From Alphaproteobacteria bacterium PA2 (GTDB lineage Bacteria > Pseudomonadota > Alphaproteobacteria > Caulobacterales > Caulobacteraceae), in assembly GCA_002256425.1 (NCBI GenBank), contig NKIZ01000001.1, forward strand, positions 3,407,237 to 3,471,236: a stretch of DNA of 64,000 bases. The letters run 5' to 3'. A model generated the notes under the pieces. The model searched no databases. It had not been told where the DNA came from and saw nothing but the letters and a program-made list of their open reading frames with translations. Position numbers and translations under genes: made by a program. The number at the start of each line of letters is the position of its first letter. Position 1 is the first letter of the stretch. Positions 46,035 to 54,077 of the stretch are shown here, in pieces.

Positions 46035-46050
46035 TGTTTCACGTGAAACA
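46035..46050. other. parS centromere site (second exact copy)
   Basis: TGTTTCACGTGAAACA, identical to the site at 25787..25802, in the nudC / toxin-antitoxin intergenic space. Exact palindrome, free of coding sequence. Confidence 0.92.
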
Positions 46051-46096
46051 CCTTACCCGGTCTGCTCAGTCTTGCTGTCACCGGCAAAAAATCGTA

Positions 46097-46112
46097 TTGA
46101 CGATGTATATAC
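46097..46112 (+). promoter_or_regulatory. Promoter/operator region of the toxin-antitoxin pair
   Basis: TTGACG (46097-46102) is a good -35, and the 8-bp palindrome GTATATAC (46105-46112) follows within the spacer and -10 region. Short AT-rich palindromes here are usual as antitoxin-bound autoregulatory operators. The antitoxin GTG start is 18 nt further on, so a short leader is expected. Confidence 0.4.
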
Positions 46113-46130
46113 GTTCAATGGGAGCAGCGC

Positions 46131-46448
46131 GTGGCAAAGGTTCGACTCCCAGTCGCGGCGCAGTCTGGCCGCCTACCCGCAGCCGAAGCAAAAGGCGCTA
46201 TCAATCTGCGCATTGAGGCTCACACGCGTCAGATCATCGACGACGCAGCTGCCGTGCTGGGCAAGACGCGCACGGAGTTCATGATCGAAAGCGCCAGGAC
46301 TGAGGCCATAAATGTCCTGCTGGACCAGCGCCTTTTCGTCCTGGAGACCGAAGCCTATTCCGGCTTCGCCGAGGCGCTGGACAATCCACCAGAGGCCGGG
46401 CCCGCACTCACTTCCTTGATGCGCCGGGCGCCGGCATGGCGGGACTAG
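46131..46448 (+). CDS. DUF1778 antitoxin, TacA-like
   Basis: 105 residues with a GTG start. The ribbon-helix-helix pattern INLRIEAHTRQIIDDAA and VLGKTRTEFMIESA is characteristic of DUF1778 antitoxins, which bind DNA and neutralise a GNAT acetyltransferase toxin through the C-terminal half. It overlaps the toxin gene by 13 nt, the common layout. Adjacent to a parS site. Confidence 0.9.
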   Translation: MAKVRLPVAAQSGRLPAAEAKGAINLRIEAHTRQIIDDAAAVLGKTRTEFMIESARTEAINVLLDQRLFVLETEAYSGFAEALDNPPEAGPALTSLMRRAPAWRD

Positions 46449-46948
46449 GGCGTAAAGCGCTGGCGTCGCCGACCCCCATCAGCGAAGCCCATGACCTGTC
46501 GGATTTTGACTGCGGCCAACCTGAGCTGAATGATTGGCTGCGCCATCGCGCCCTGAAGAATGAAAGCCGCTTCTCCCGAACCTATGTGGTTTGTTCGGTA
46601 AATCGGGTTGTGGGCTATGTCTGCATTTCGGCCGGATCGGTGGAGCGGGCAGCGGCGCCCGGTCGAGTGAGACGCAATGCGCCGGACGCGGTTCCGGTCT
46701 CGGTGATCGGGCGGCTGGCCGTCGATCGCACCATGGCGGGCAAAGGGTTGGGCGCCGACCTCCTCGCCGACGCCCTGCGCCGCATCGCCCTTGCATCGAG
46801 GACAATCGGCATTGCGGCGGTCCTGGTCCACGCCAAGGATGAAGCTGCAAAGGGCTTCTACCTCCGCTGGGCGGAGTTCATCGAGTTTCCGGGAGACAGC
46901 GGGGTCCTGTTTCTGCCGATCGAAACAGTGATCGCGGCCATGAGCTGA
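46436..46948 (+). CDS. GNAT acetyltransferase toxin, TacT-like
   Basis: 170 residues, ATG at 46436 inside the antitoxin end. Motif LSDFDCGQPELNDWLRHRAL near residue 20 is typical of TacT/AtaT toxins, and VSVIGRLAVDRTMAGKGLGA holds the acetyl-CoA pyrophosphate loop (GKGLGAD). These toxins acetylate the amino acid on charged tRNA and stop translation; the target tRNA cannot be told from sequence. Paired with the DUF1778 gene, so a complete type II system. Confidence 0.9.
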   Translation: MAGLGRKALASPTPISEAHDLSDFDCGQPELNDWLRHRALKNESRFSRTYVVCSVNRVVGYVCISAGSVERAAAPGRVRRNAPDAVPVSVIGRLAVDRTMAGKGLGADLLADALRRIALASRTIGIAAVLVHAKDEAAKGFYLRWAEFIEFPGDSGVLFLPIETVIAAMS

Positions 46949-47016
46949 GGAGTCCTGCTGACAGACTGCTGTCACCAGGCCCGGCTAGGTTGGCCTTCAC
47001 ACAGGAGAACCAGGCC

Positions 47017-47637
47017 ATGTCGAACGAACTCGTCCTCTACACCAATCCAATGTCCCGGGGCCGCACCATCCGCTGGGTGCTGGAAGAAATCGGCCAGCCC
47101 TATCGCACCGAGCTGCTGGACTATGGCTCGACCATCAAGGGCGCCGACTATCTGGCCATCAATCCCATGGGCAAGGTCCCGGCGATCAAGCATGGCGACA
47201 CGGTGGTCACCGAAGCCGCCGCCATCCTGACCTATCTGGCCGACGCTTTTCCTCAGGCCGGGCTTGCCCCCGCCCTCGGTAGCGCAGACCGGGGCGCCTA
47301 TTATCGCTGGATTTTCTTCGCCGCCGGCCCGCTGGAATCGGCCATGATCGCCAGGGCCTTTGGTTTCGACGCCCAGGGGGAACAGCAGCGCACGGCGGGC
47401 TGGGGCAGCTATGACCTGGCCATGGACACGGTCGAGGCCGCCGTCGCCGGGCGTCAGTTCATCGCCGGCGACAGGTTCAGCGCGGCGGACATCTATATGT
47501 CCGCGACCCTCGGCTGGGGTCTGCAGACCGGCGGCGTCCCGCAACGCGCAGCCTTCACCGACTATGTGGCCATCCATGCCTCACGACCGGCGGCTCTGCG
47601 GGCCCGGGAGATGGACGACGCCCTGCTGGCGGGGTGA
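47017..47637 (+). CDS. Glutathione S-transferase family protein
   Basis: 206 residues from the ATG at 47017, preceded by AGGAGA 8 nt upstream; a TTG at 46990 is less likely. The thioredoxin-like N-terminal half has LYTNPMSRGRTIRWVLEEIG (active-site Ser/Arg region), NPMGKVPAIKHGDTVVTEAA with the cis-Pro and glutathione-binding Glu, and the C-terminal helical half has FIAGDRFSAADIYMSATLGW. Substrate unknown. It converges with pheA (3 nt gap). Confidence 0.9.
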   Translation: MSNELVLYTNPMSRGRTIRWVLEEIGQPYRTELLDYGSTIKGADYLAINPMGKVPAIKHGDTVVTEAAAILTYLADAFPQAGLAPALGSADRGAYYRWIFFAAGPLESAMIARAFGFDAQGEQQRTAGWGSYDLAMDTVEAAVAGRQFIAGDRFSAADIYMSATLGWGLQTGGVPQRAAFTDYVAIHASRPAALRAREMDDALLAG

Positions 47638-47640
47638 GGA

Positions 47641-48486
47641 TCAGGTCCGATCCCGGAACGGATCGGCCGGATAGACCCCCAGGATCTCGAACCGCTCGGA
47701 GAAGAACTGCAGTTCCTCGAAGGCCAGGGCCACGCCCCGGTCTTCGGGGCGGCCGTCGATCTCGGCGTAGAAGAAGGTCGCCGTGAAGGCGCCGTTCTCC
47801 ATATAGCTCTCCAGCTTGGTCAGGTTGACCCCGTTGGTGGCGAAGCCGCCCATGGCCTTGTAGAGGGCGGCTGGCATGTTCCGCACCCGGAAGACAAAGC
47901 TGGTCATGCAGGGGCGGGAATGATCAGGCGCCGGGGGCTCCCCCTCCGCCGTCATGATCAGGAAGCGGGTGGTGTTGTTGTGGGTGTCCTCGATGTCCCG
48001 GACCAGGATTTTCAGGCCATAGAGCTCTGCCGCCAGGGCCGGTGAAATAGCTGCCCGGGTCGGGTCGGGATTGAGGGACAGGAGCTTGGCCGCCAGGGCC
48101 GTGTCGCCCACCGGCTCGGCGCGCAGCTTCAGCTGGCGGACCACCTTGCGACACTGGGCGAGCGCAATGGGCATGGAGGCGACGGTCGTCAGGTCCTCCA
48201 GCTTGACCCCTGGATTGGCCATCAGCTGGAAGTGAATGGGCTTGAACCGCTCGCCAATGATCTTCAGGCCGGAATCTGGCAGCAGGTGGTGCACATCGGC
48301 CACCCGGCCGGCGATGGAATTTTCCACCGGGATCATGCCCAGCTGGCAGTCGCCGGACTTGATCGCCTCGAAGGCCTCTTCGAAGGTGGCGTGGGGAACC
48401 GGAGTCATGTCCGGGAAGGCGGCGACGCAGGCCTCGTGGCTGTTGGCGCCCAGTTCGCCCTGGAAGGCTATGCGGCCCTTGGTCAT
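47641..48486 (-). CDS. pheA: Prephenate dehydratase
   Basis: 281 residues, the monofunctional form with no chorismate mutase domain. It makes phenylpyruvate for Phe synthesis. Catalytic-domain motifs are IAFQGELGANSHEA, IPVENSIAGRVADVHHLL and the invariant Thr in NNTTRFLIM. A C-terminal ACT domain (SFVFRVRNMPAALYKAMG, then LTKLESYM) gives Phe feedback inhibition in the family. It overlaps kdsB upstream by 4 nt. Confidence 0.95.
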   Translation of the reverse strand: MTKGRIAFQGELGANSHEACVAAFPDMTPVPHATFEEAFEAIKSGDCQLGMIPVENSIAGRVADVHHLLPDSGLKIIGERFKPIHFQLMANPGVKLEDLTTVASMPIALAQCRKVVRQLKLRAEPVGDTALAAKLLSLNPDPTRAAISPALAAELYGLKILVRDIEDTHNNTTRFLIMTAEGEPPAPDHSRPCMTSFVFRVRNMPAALYKAMGGFATNGVNLTKLESYMENGAFTATFFYAEIDGRPEDRGVALAFEELQFFSERFEILGVYPADPFRDRT

Positions 48487-49229
48487 GCCTGCTCCTTGAT
48501 GGACCGGGCGAAGGCGCGGGCCCGCTCCAGATCCTCGGGATTGTCTACGGAGATGGGCGTGGCGTCGACGACGGCGGCCCAGATGGTCATGCCCAGCTCC
48601 ATGGCCCGCAGCTGTTCCAGCTTTTCCAGGCGCTCCAGCGGCGAGGGCTGGGCGGCGGTGAAGCGCAGCAGGGCTTCCCGGCGATAGGCGTATATGCCGT
48701 GATGGTGCCAGACCGGGGCGTCGCCATAGAGGGTGGAGCGGGTGAAATAGAGGGCCCGGCCCGACCGGCGGTCCGGCATGAGGCTGAGCACGGCCTTGAC
48801 CATGTCAGGATTTGTGCGGACGGCGGGCGAGGTCTCGGCCTCGACAATGGTGGCGATGTCGCAGGCCGGCTCGCGCTCCAGAATGGCCAGACAGTCGGTC
48901 AGGGCTACGGGCTGGACGAAGGGCATGTCGCCCTGGAGGTTGACCACCACGTCATGGCGGCCGTCCGGATCCAGTTCGGCCAGGGCCGCCACAAGCCGGT
49001 CGGAACCTGAAGGCAGGTCAGGGTCGGTGAGGACGGCGCGCCCCCCCGCCGCCGTGACCGCATCGACGATCTCCTGGTCCCCTGCCGCCACCGCCACGGG
49101 GCCGACACCGGCGGCCTCGGCCTGGCGCAGGACACGGACAATCATCGGCAGGCCTTCAATGTCGGCCAGAGGCTTGCCGGGCAGTCGGGTGGCCGCCATT
49201 CGGGCCGGGATGATGACGATTGGGTTCAT
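48483..49229 (-). CDS. kdsB: 3-deoxy-manno-octulosonate cytidylyltransferase
   Basis: 248 residues. It activates KDO with CTP to CMP-KDO for lipopolysaccharide core synthesis. The N-terminal nucleotide loop IIPARMAATRLPGKPLADI and the NLQGDMPFV Asp region are typical, as is VWHHHGIYAYRREALLRF. First gene of a kdsB-pheA pair on the minus strand, divergent from the cytochrome c gene. Confidence 0.95.
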   Translation of the reverse strand: MNPIVIIPARMAATRLPGKPLADIEGLPMIVRVLRQAEAAGVGPVAVAAGDQEIVDAVTAAGGRAVLTDPDLPSGSDRLVAALAELDPDGRHDVVVNLQGDMPFVQPVALTDCLAILEREPACDIATIVEAETSPAVRTNPDMVKAVLSLMPDRRSGRALYFTRSTLYGDAPVWHHHGIYAYRREALLRFTAAQPSPLERLEKLEQLRAMELGMTIWAAVVDATPISVDNPEDLERARAFARSIKEQA

Positions 49230-49366
49230 ATGCCGAGGACTTGGGCCAACTGGCCGGTTGCACCCGGGCCGGTAGCGTGTAAGAGACGCTGGCGCAATAC
49301 GGGGCGGGGATTCCCGCGCTTAGGCCGGACGATTCGCCGGTCAAGAAGAGGGCCGAATTCAGGATT

Positions 49367-50020
49367 ATGAGCGACCTGACGTTCAACAAAATCGCGGGCG
49401 CCGTCCTTGTGACGGCCCTTTCCATCGCTGGCCTGAAGGAACTGTCCTCGGCCATCTTCGAAAAAGAGCCGCCGGAAAAACCCGGTTACGCCATTGAAGT
49501 GGCCGAAGGTGGCGGCGAAGGCGGCGCGACCGCAGCCGATCTTCCCCCAGATTGGGGAACGGTTCTGCCTGTCGCTGACGTGAAGGCCGGCGAGGCCGTC
49601 TTCCAGAAGTGCAAGTCCTGCCACAGCATTGAAAATGGCGGCGCCAACGGCACCGGCCCAGGTCTCTGGGGCCTTCTCGGCCGCAAGCCGGGCAGCCATG
49701 CAGGCTTCGCTTATTCAGCCGGCATGACCGAGTTCGGCGGCAAGCAGCCCGCCTGGGATTTCGAGCATGTCTATGAGTTCGTCAAAGCGCCCCAGAAGTA
49801 TATCGTGGGCACCAAGATGGGCTTTATCGGCCTGAAGAAGCAGGAAGATCGCATCAACCTGATCGCCTATCTTCAGACCCAGGGCTCTACCCTTTCCGTT
49901 CCGGCGCCCGCTCCGGCGGCTGCCGCTCCGGCCGCGCCTGCTGAAGGCGCCGAGCCGGCGGAAGGCGCAGCAGCCCCAGCGGCCCCCGCCGCGGCGCCTG
50001 CAGCGGCCCCAGCAAAGTAA
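49367..50020 (+). CDS. cycM: Membrane-anchored class I cytochrome c (CycM-like)
   Basis: 217 residues. An uncleaved N-terminal helix (IAGAVLVTALSIAGL) is followed by an acidic Gly-rich linker and one class I cytochrome c domain: heme motif CKSCH near residue 82 and the axial Met in GTKMGFIGL. The last ~45 residues are Ala/Pro-rich ([17 protein letters not shown]...), an unusual tail. This type carries electrons between the bc1 complex and cytochrome oxidases in alphaproteobacteria. Located beside kdsB, as often in the group. Confidence 0.92.
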   Translation: MSDLTFNKIAGAVLVTALSIAGLKELSSAIFEKEPPEKPGYAIEVAEGGGEGGATAADLPPDWGTVLPVADVKAGEAVFQKCKSCHSIENGGANGTGPGLWGLLGRKPGSHAGFAYSAGMTEFGGKQPAWDFEHVYEFVKAPQKYIVGTKMGFIGLKKQEDRINLIAYLQTQGSTLSVPAPAPAAAAPAAPAEGAEPAEGAAAPAAPAAAPAAAPAK

Positions 50021-50024
50021 TCCC

Positions 50025-50858
50025 TTAAAGTCGCCGGTAGCCCACAGGTTCGCCTGTCGGCCCGGCGGCGATCCGGCCGATTGCGGCCTCCAGGGGCTCC
50101 ATCGCCGTCGCCATGTGGTGGGCGTTGGCGTGAAGAAGCGTCGTCTGGTCGACCATCATGCCCACATGTCCTCGCCAGAAGACCAGGTCCCCGCGCCGAA
50201 GGTCCTTGAACCCGATGGCCCGCCCACAGGCGAGCTGCTGGTCAGTGTCCCTGGGCAGGGCGACGCCGCAGGCGAGCCAGGCCTGCTGGACCAGGCCGGA
50301 ACAATCCAGACCAGAGGTTGATCGTCCTCCCCACAGATAACCGGCGCCCAGGACCTTCAGGGCCTCGGCCACAGGGTCAGATCGGGTGATCCCCACCGGC
50401 GTCAGGTGCTCCTCGACGATCCAGCCCGCGCCTTCTGCGAAACAGAACCGACCCTCTGTCCTGGTGACGCAGACCAGACTGTTCAGGGAAAATGGTCCGC
50501 TGGCCCGGGTCTTGATGTCCGGCCCGGCAAACCCGAATGTGTGGGGGACACTGATCCAGTGGGTCGGAGCAGGACCCGCCGCCTTGAGCGCCGCCCTGGG
50601 CGCATAGCCCACATAGCCGTCTCGCCTCCCCTGCCCCAGGACGAAGTCACCACAGTCACTCAGCACATCGAAGACCTCGCCAAACAGCAGCTGGGTCTGC
50701 TGCTCGGCCATGGGATCGGGCCGGTCAAATACCGGGGCATGCGGCAGGCAGGCCTGCATGGGCTGGGTGTCCGCAAAGGATTCAGCCGGGATCAGACCCT
50801 GCAGGGCCCGGGCGGCCAGGCCATCCCGCATCAGGGTCAAGCGTCGATCGGACGTCAT
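50025..50858 (-). CDS. NlpC/P60 family peptidase with SH3-like N-terminus
   Basis: 277 residues from the ATG at 50858, overlapping the upstream aminopeptidase stop (ATGA). The catalytic C40 domain is at the C-terminus: Cys in TSGLDCSGLVQQAWLACG, His in WRGHVGMMVDQTTLLHA and a third polar residue after. An SH3b-like part (QTQLLFGEVFDVLSD, DGYVGYAPRAAL) precedes it. No signal peptide is seen. These enzymes cleave D-glutamyl-diaminopimelate in muropeptides, and the pairing with a leucyl aminopeptidase suggests peptide recycling (inference). Confidence 0.9.
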   Translation of the reverse strand: MTSDRRLTLMRDGLAARALQGLIPAESFADTQPMQACLPHAPVFDRPDPMAEQQTQLLFGEVFDVLSDCGDFVLGQGRRDGYVGYAPRAALKAAGPAPTHWISVPHTFGFAGPDIKTRASGPFSLNSLVCVTRTEGRFCFAEGAGWIVEEHLTPVGITRSDPVAEALKVLGAGYLWGGRSTSGLDCSGLVQQAWLACGVALPRDTDQQLACGRAIGFKDLRRGDLVFWRGHVGMMVDQTTLLHANAHHMATAMEPLEAAIGRIAAGPTGEPVGYRRL

Positions 50859-52234
50859 GGGAAGCGCTTGCGAAGCAGGCTGTAGAGACCGCGAATGGCC
50901 TGGGCCTCGGCGCCTGAGGACCAACCGGGACGGTTGCGCGGGTTCCAGGCGAAGATGTCGAAGTGGGCCCAGGCTGTGGTCGGGGCGAACTTCTGCAGGA
51001 AGAGGGCCGCAGTGACTGAGCCAGCCTGGGCCCAGCCGTCAGGGTCGTTCTTGATGTCGGCTATGTCGGAGTCCAGAGCGTCCACATATCCCTTCCAAAG
51101 GGGCAGGCGCCAAACCGGGTCATGGGCCTCGATGGCGCAGGCTGCGATGTCCGTCGCCAGGGCTTCATCATCGGTGAAGAAGGGCGGCAGCTGCGGCCCC
51201 AGGGCTATGCGGGCGGCGCCGGTCAGGGTGGCCATGTCGAGGGTCAGGACCGGATCGAGCTCGGTGGCCCGGGTCAGGGCGTCGGCCAGGATCAGCCGGC
51301 CCTCAGCGTCGGTATTGCCCACTTCAATGGTCAGGCCCTTGCGGGAATTCAGGACATCCCCCGGCCGCATGGCGTCGCCGGAGATCGCATTCTCCACGGC
51401 GGGAACCAGAATGCTGAGGCGCACAGGCAGCTTGGCCGCCATGACCATCCGGCCCAGGGCCAGGACATGGGCTGCACCGCCCATATCCTTCTTCATCTGC
51501 CGCATGCCGGCCGATGGCTTGATGTCGAGGCCGCCGGTGTCAAAGGTCACGCCCTTGCCCACCAGAACCACGGACGGATTGTCTATCGAGCCCCAGGTGA
51601 TCTCGATCATTCGTGGGGCGCGGTCAGGTGCTGCGGCGCGGCCTACTGCGTGGACCGCCGGATAGTTCTGCGCCAGCAGGTCATCGCCGACGATCACCGA
51701 GATTTCGGCGCCGAAGGCTTCGGCGATCTCCCGGGCGATGGTCTCGATCTGCAGGGGCCCAAGGTCGCTGGCGGGCGTATTGGTCATGTCCCGGGCCAGG
51801 GCGCAGGCCCGGACGATCTGGGCCGCCTCGACCACGTCGGAGTCTGGCGTCACGAGCCGCGGCCGATCTCCGCCCTTCTTCCTGTAGCGGTCAAACCGGT
51901 AGCCCCCCAGGCCGAACGCCAGGGCGACATCGTTGGGGTTCAGGGATGCCGGGCAGGTCTTGAGCTCATAGTCGCCCGCCGGAAGCTTCGCAGCCAGCCC
52001 CCTGAAGACCGTAGGGTCCGCGCCGGCGCCGACGCCGAACAATATGCAATCCACAGCCCCGTCCGCCCCGGGTGACGAGAGGATCTGACCAGCCCTGGCC
52101 TTGAACTCATTGGCGGCGGCGAAGCCCTTCAGGAAGTCCGTCGCTGTGGCCAGATACCCGTCCAGGTCGGCCTCGCAGAGGGCATGGACAGGTATGGTCG
52201 CCTGGTCGGATGTTTTGAGGATCTGATCGCTCAT
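50855..52234 (-). CDS. Leucyl aminopeptidase family protein (M17)
   Basis: 459 residues. The C-terminal catalytic domain is intact: VVLVGKGVTFDTGGLDIKPS (metal Lys/Asp), KKDMGGAAHVLAL and the signature NTDAEGRLILADAL with the metal Asp/Glu. The N-terminal domain is shorter and divergent. A hexameric two-metal cytoplasmic enzyme in the family. Co-transcribed with the NlpC/P60 gene and divergent from the TadD-like gene; a candidate CtrA box lies in between. Confidence 0.93.
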   Translation of the reverse strand: MSDQILKTSDQATIPVHALCEADLDGYLATATDFLKGFAAANEFKARAGQILSSPGADGAVDCILFGVGAGADPTVFRGLAAKLPAGDYELKTCPASLNPNDVALAFGLGGYRFDRYRKKGGDRPRLVTPDSDVVEAAQIVRACALARDMTNTPASDLGPLQIETIAREIAEAFGAEISVIVGDDLLAQNYPAVHAVGRAAAPDRAPRMIEITWGSIDNPSVVLVGKGVTFDTGGLDIKPSAGMRQMKKDMGGAAHVLALGRMVMAAKLPVRLSILVPAVENAISGDAMRPGDVLNSRKGLTIEVGNTDAEGRLILADALTRATELDPVLTLDMATLTGAARIALGPQLPPFFTDDEALATDIAACAIEAHDPVWRLPLWKGYVDALDSDIADIKNDPDGWAQAGSVTAALFLQKFAPTTAWAHFDIFAWNPRNRPGWSSGAEAQAIRGLYSLLRKRFP

Positions 52235-52252
52235 GGCGACTCCAAGTTATGC

Positions 52253-52267
52253 TTAACGATTCCTTTA
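52253..52267 (+). promoter_or_regulatory. Candidate CtrA box upstream of the TadD-like gene
   Basis: TTAA-CGATTCC-TTTA matches the CtrA full site TTAA-N7-TTAA at 7 of 8 fixed bases and contains the CcrM methylation site GATTC inside the spacer. It lies 48 nt before the ATG at 52316. Support comes from sequence match and the link of this gene to pilus biogenesis. Confidence 0.45.
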
Positions 52268-52315
52268 AGGCCTTGGGGTGACCATGTCGCATCATCCGGA
52301 GCCACGAGTCAGATC

Positions 52316-53173
52316 ATGTGTCGCATGTCGACCATCACCGCAACCGCGCTTTCGCTGACCCTGGCGATCGCCGGCCCCGTCCTGGCCAACCCCGCCGCAG
52401 GGACGGTCGCGCCCCCTGCCGCCAAACCCGACGTCACGGTTGTTCCCATGTTGAAACCCGGGACTCCCGCCGCCGTTCCGACACTCCAGAAGGCAAGCCC
52501 GCAGGACCGGGTCATGGCCCAGAGACTTGATCCCCTTGCCCGCGCCGCCTTCTGGGCCAAGGAAATCCAGATCGATGGCCGCGACGCCCAGGCAGGCGTC
52601 GGCCTGTCCCAGGCCCTGCGCACCCTCGGGAATTTCGAGGAGGCCCTTGAGGCAGCCCAGCGGGTGCTGGTGGTCGATCCAAGGAATACTGAAGCCCTGC
52701 TCGAGGTCGCCCGGTCACAGATCGGTCGCGGCCAGGGTTTCTACGCTATCGACCCGGCGCGGCAGGCCCAGGATCTGGCGCCCGGGGACTGGCGGCCTGC
52801 AACCCTGCTGGGGGTGGCCTATGAACAGGCCAGCCGCAACGATGAGGCCCTGGCCGCCCACAAGCAGGCCGTGACCCTGGCGCCGAACAATCCGACCGCC
52901 CTGGCGAACTATGCCCTGTTCCTGGCGGGCCAGGGTGACAGCGCCCGGGCAGAGTCCCTGCTCCGCATGGCGGCCTCCAGGCCCGGCGCGGAGATTGCCG
53001 TCCGCCAGAACCTGGCCTTGATCCTGGGGCTGGAAGGCCGTCTGGACGAGGCTGAAAAGCTGGCCCGTCAGGACCTGCCCCCCGAAATCGTCGAAAGCAA
53101 CATGGCCTATCTCCGTAACGCCTCGGCGCCTGGACAGATCCGTTCGTGGGACGCGGTCCGCCAGGGCCAATAG
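52316..53173 (+). CDS. TPR protein, TadD-like (Flp pilus assembly)
   Basis: 285 residues from the ATG at 52316 (52325 is an alternative and keeps the signal peptide STITATALSLTLAIAGPVLA). After a Pro/Val-rich segment there are four or five TPR motifs from about residue 85 (LSQALRTLGNFEEALEAAQR, VAYEQASRNDEALAAHKQAV, ANYALFLAGQGDSARAESLL). This is the layout of TadD, the pilotin-like TPR protein of the Tad/Cpa machine. It lies 4 kb from tadC but is transcribed the other way, so the name rests on layout plus neighbourhood. Confidence 0.8.
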   Translation: MCRMSTITATALSLTLAIAGPVLANPAAGTVAPPAAKPDVTVVPMLKPGTPAAVPTLQKASPQDRVMAQRLDPLARAAFWAKEIQIDGRDAQAGVGLSQALRTLGNFEEALEAAQRVLVVDPRNTEALLEVARSQIGRGQGFYAIDPARQAQDLAPGDWRPATLLGVAYEQASRNDEALAAHKQAVTLAPNNPTALANYALFLAGQGDSARAESLLRMAASRPGAEIAVRQNLALILGLEGRLDEAEKLARQDLPPEIVESNMAYLRNASAPGQIRSWDAVRQGQ

Positions 53174-53183
53174 GAATACGGCC

Positions 53184-54068
53184 TTGGTCGCAGCGTCAAA
53201 GACTCCCGACGCGGAGTTCGCTGTCGACGGCGACCTGGTGGCGCGCCTGATCGCCCGTCAGCATGCCGATCTGGCCAAACTGCCCCTGCGCTTTGAAGCT
53301 TCAGGGTGGGACAATGTGATGTTCCGCCTGGGCGATGATCTGGCGGTGCGCCTGCCCCGCCGCACCATGGGCGCCCAGTTCATGCAATCAGAGCAGGCCT
53401 GGTTGCAGGTCCTGGGCCCCCGACTTCCCCTCCTGACCCCCGCCCCGGTAAGGCTGGGCGTCCCGGACCTGGACTATCCGTGGACCTGGAGCATTGTTCC
53501 CTGGATCGAGGGTGAGACTGCTGACCTTGATCCCCCCGATGAGCACCAGGGCGTGGTCCTGGCCGCCTTCTTCAAGGCCCTGCATCAACCGGCCCCGCCG
53601 GAAGCGCCACACAACCCCGTGCGCGGCGTCCCCCTGTCGACCCGCCAGGACATGTTCGAAAAGCAGCTGGAATATCTGGGCAGCCGGACGGATCTGATAG
53701 ACAGCCGCGCCCTGGAGATCTGGCGCGCCGGCGTGTCCGCGCCGACGGACCTGGAAGGCCTGTGGGTGCATGGCGACCCCCACCCCCGGAATGTCATCGT
53801 GCGGAACGGAAAGCTGAAGGCCTTCATCGACTGGGGGGACATGACCCGCGGCGATCCGGCCACAGACCTGTCCTCGATCTGGATGCTGCTGGACGCCCCG
53901 GCGGCGCGGCAGGCGGCCATGGAGGCCTATGGGGCGTCCGAGGCGACCTGGGCCCGGGCCCGGGGCTGGGCCATGTACTATGTGGTCGTGCTGCTGGCGG
54001 CAGGCATTGCCGATGACCCGCGCATGAAGGCCATCGCCGAAAAGACCCTCGCCAGACTGCTCGCCTGA
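53184..54068 (+). CDS. Aminoglycoside-phosphotransferase-fold protein
   Basis: 294 residues with a TTG start, supported by AGGA 8 nt upstream and 10-nt spacing from the previous gene; no closer ATG exists. The kinase-like core has VMFRLGDDLAVRLPRR, WIEGETADLDPPDE, the catalytic loop VHGDPHPRNVIVRNGK and the metal Asp in AFIDWGDMTRGDPATDL. It belongs to the APH/choline kinase group; small-molecule phosphorylation is likely but a substrate (drug or metabolite) cannot be named. Converges with tadC. Confidence 0.88.
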   Translation: MVAASKTPDAEFAVDGDLVARLIARQHADLAKLPLRFEASGWDNVMFRLGDDLAVRLPRRTMGAQFMQSEQAWLQVLGPRLPLLTPAPVRLGVPDLDYPWTWSIVPWIEGETADLDPPDEHQGVVLAAFFKALHQPAPPEAPHNPVRGVPLSTRQDMFEKQLEYLGSRTDLIDSRALEIWRAGVSAPTDLEGLWVHGDPHPRNVIVRNGKLKAFIDWGDMTRGDPATDLSSIWMLLDAPAARQAAMEAYGASEATWARARGWAMYYVVVLLAAGIADDPRMKAIAEKTLARLLA

Positions 54069-54077
54069 AGGCCCGGC

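Noticed and set aside
46139..46155. tRNA T-arm-like GGTTCGACTCC
   Set aside because: The flanks do not pair into a T-stem and no acceptor or anticodon arm is found; it lies within the antitoxin gene.
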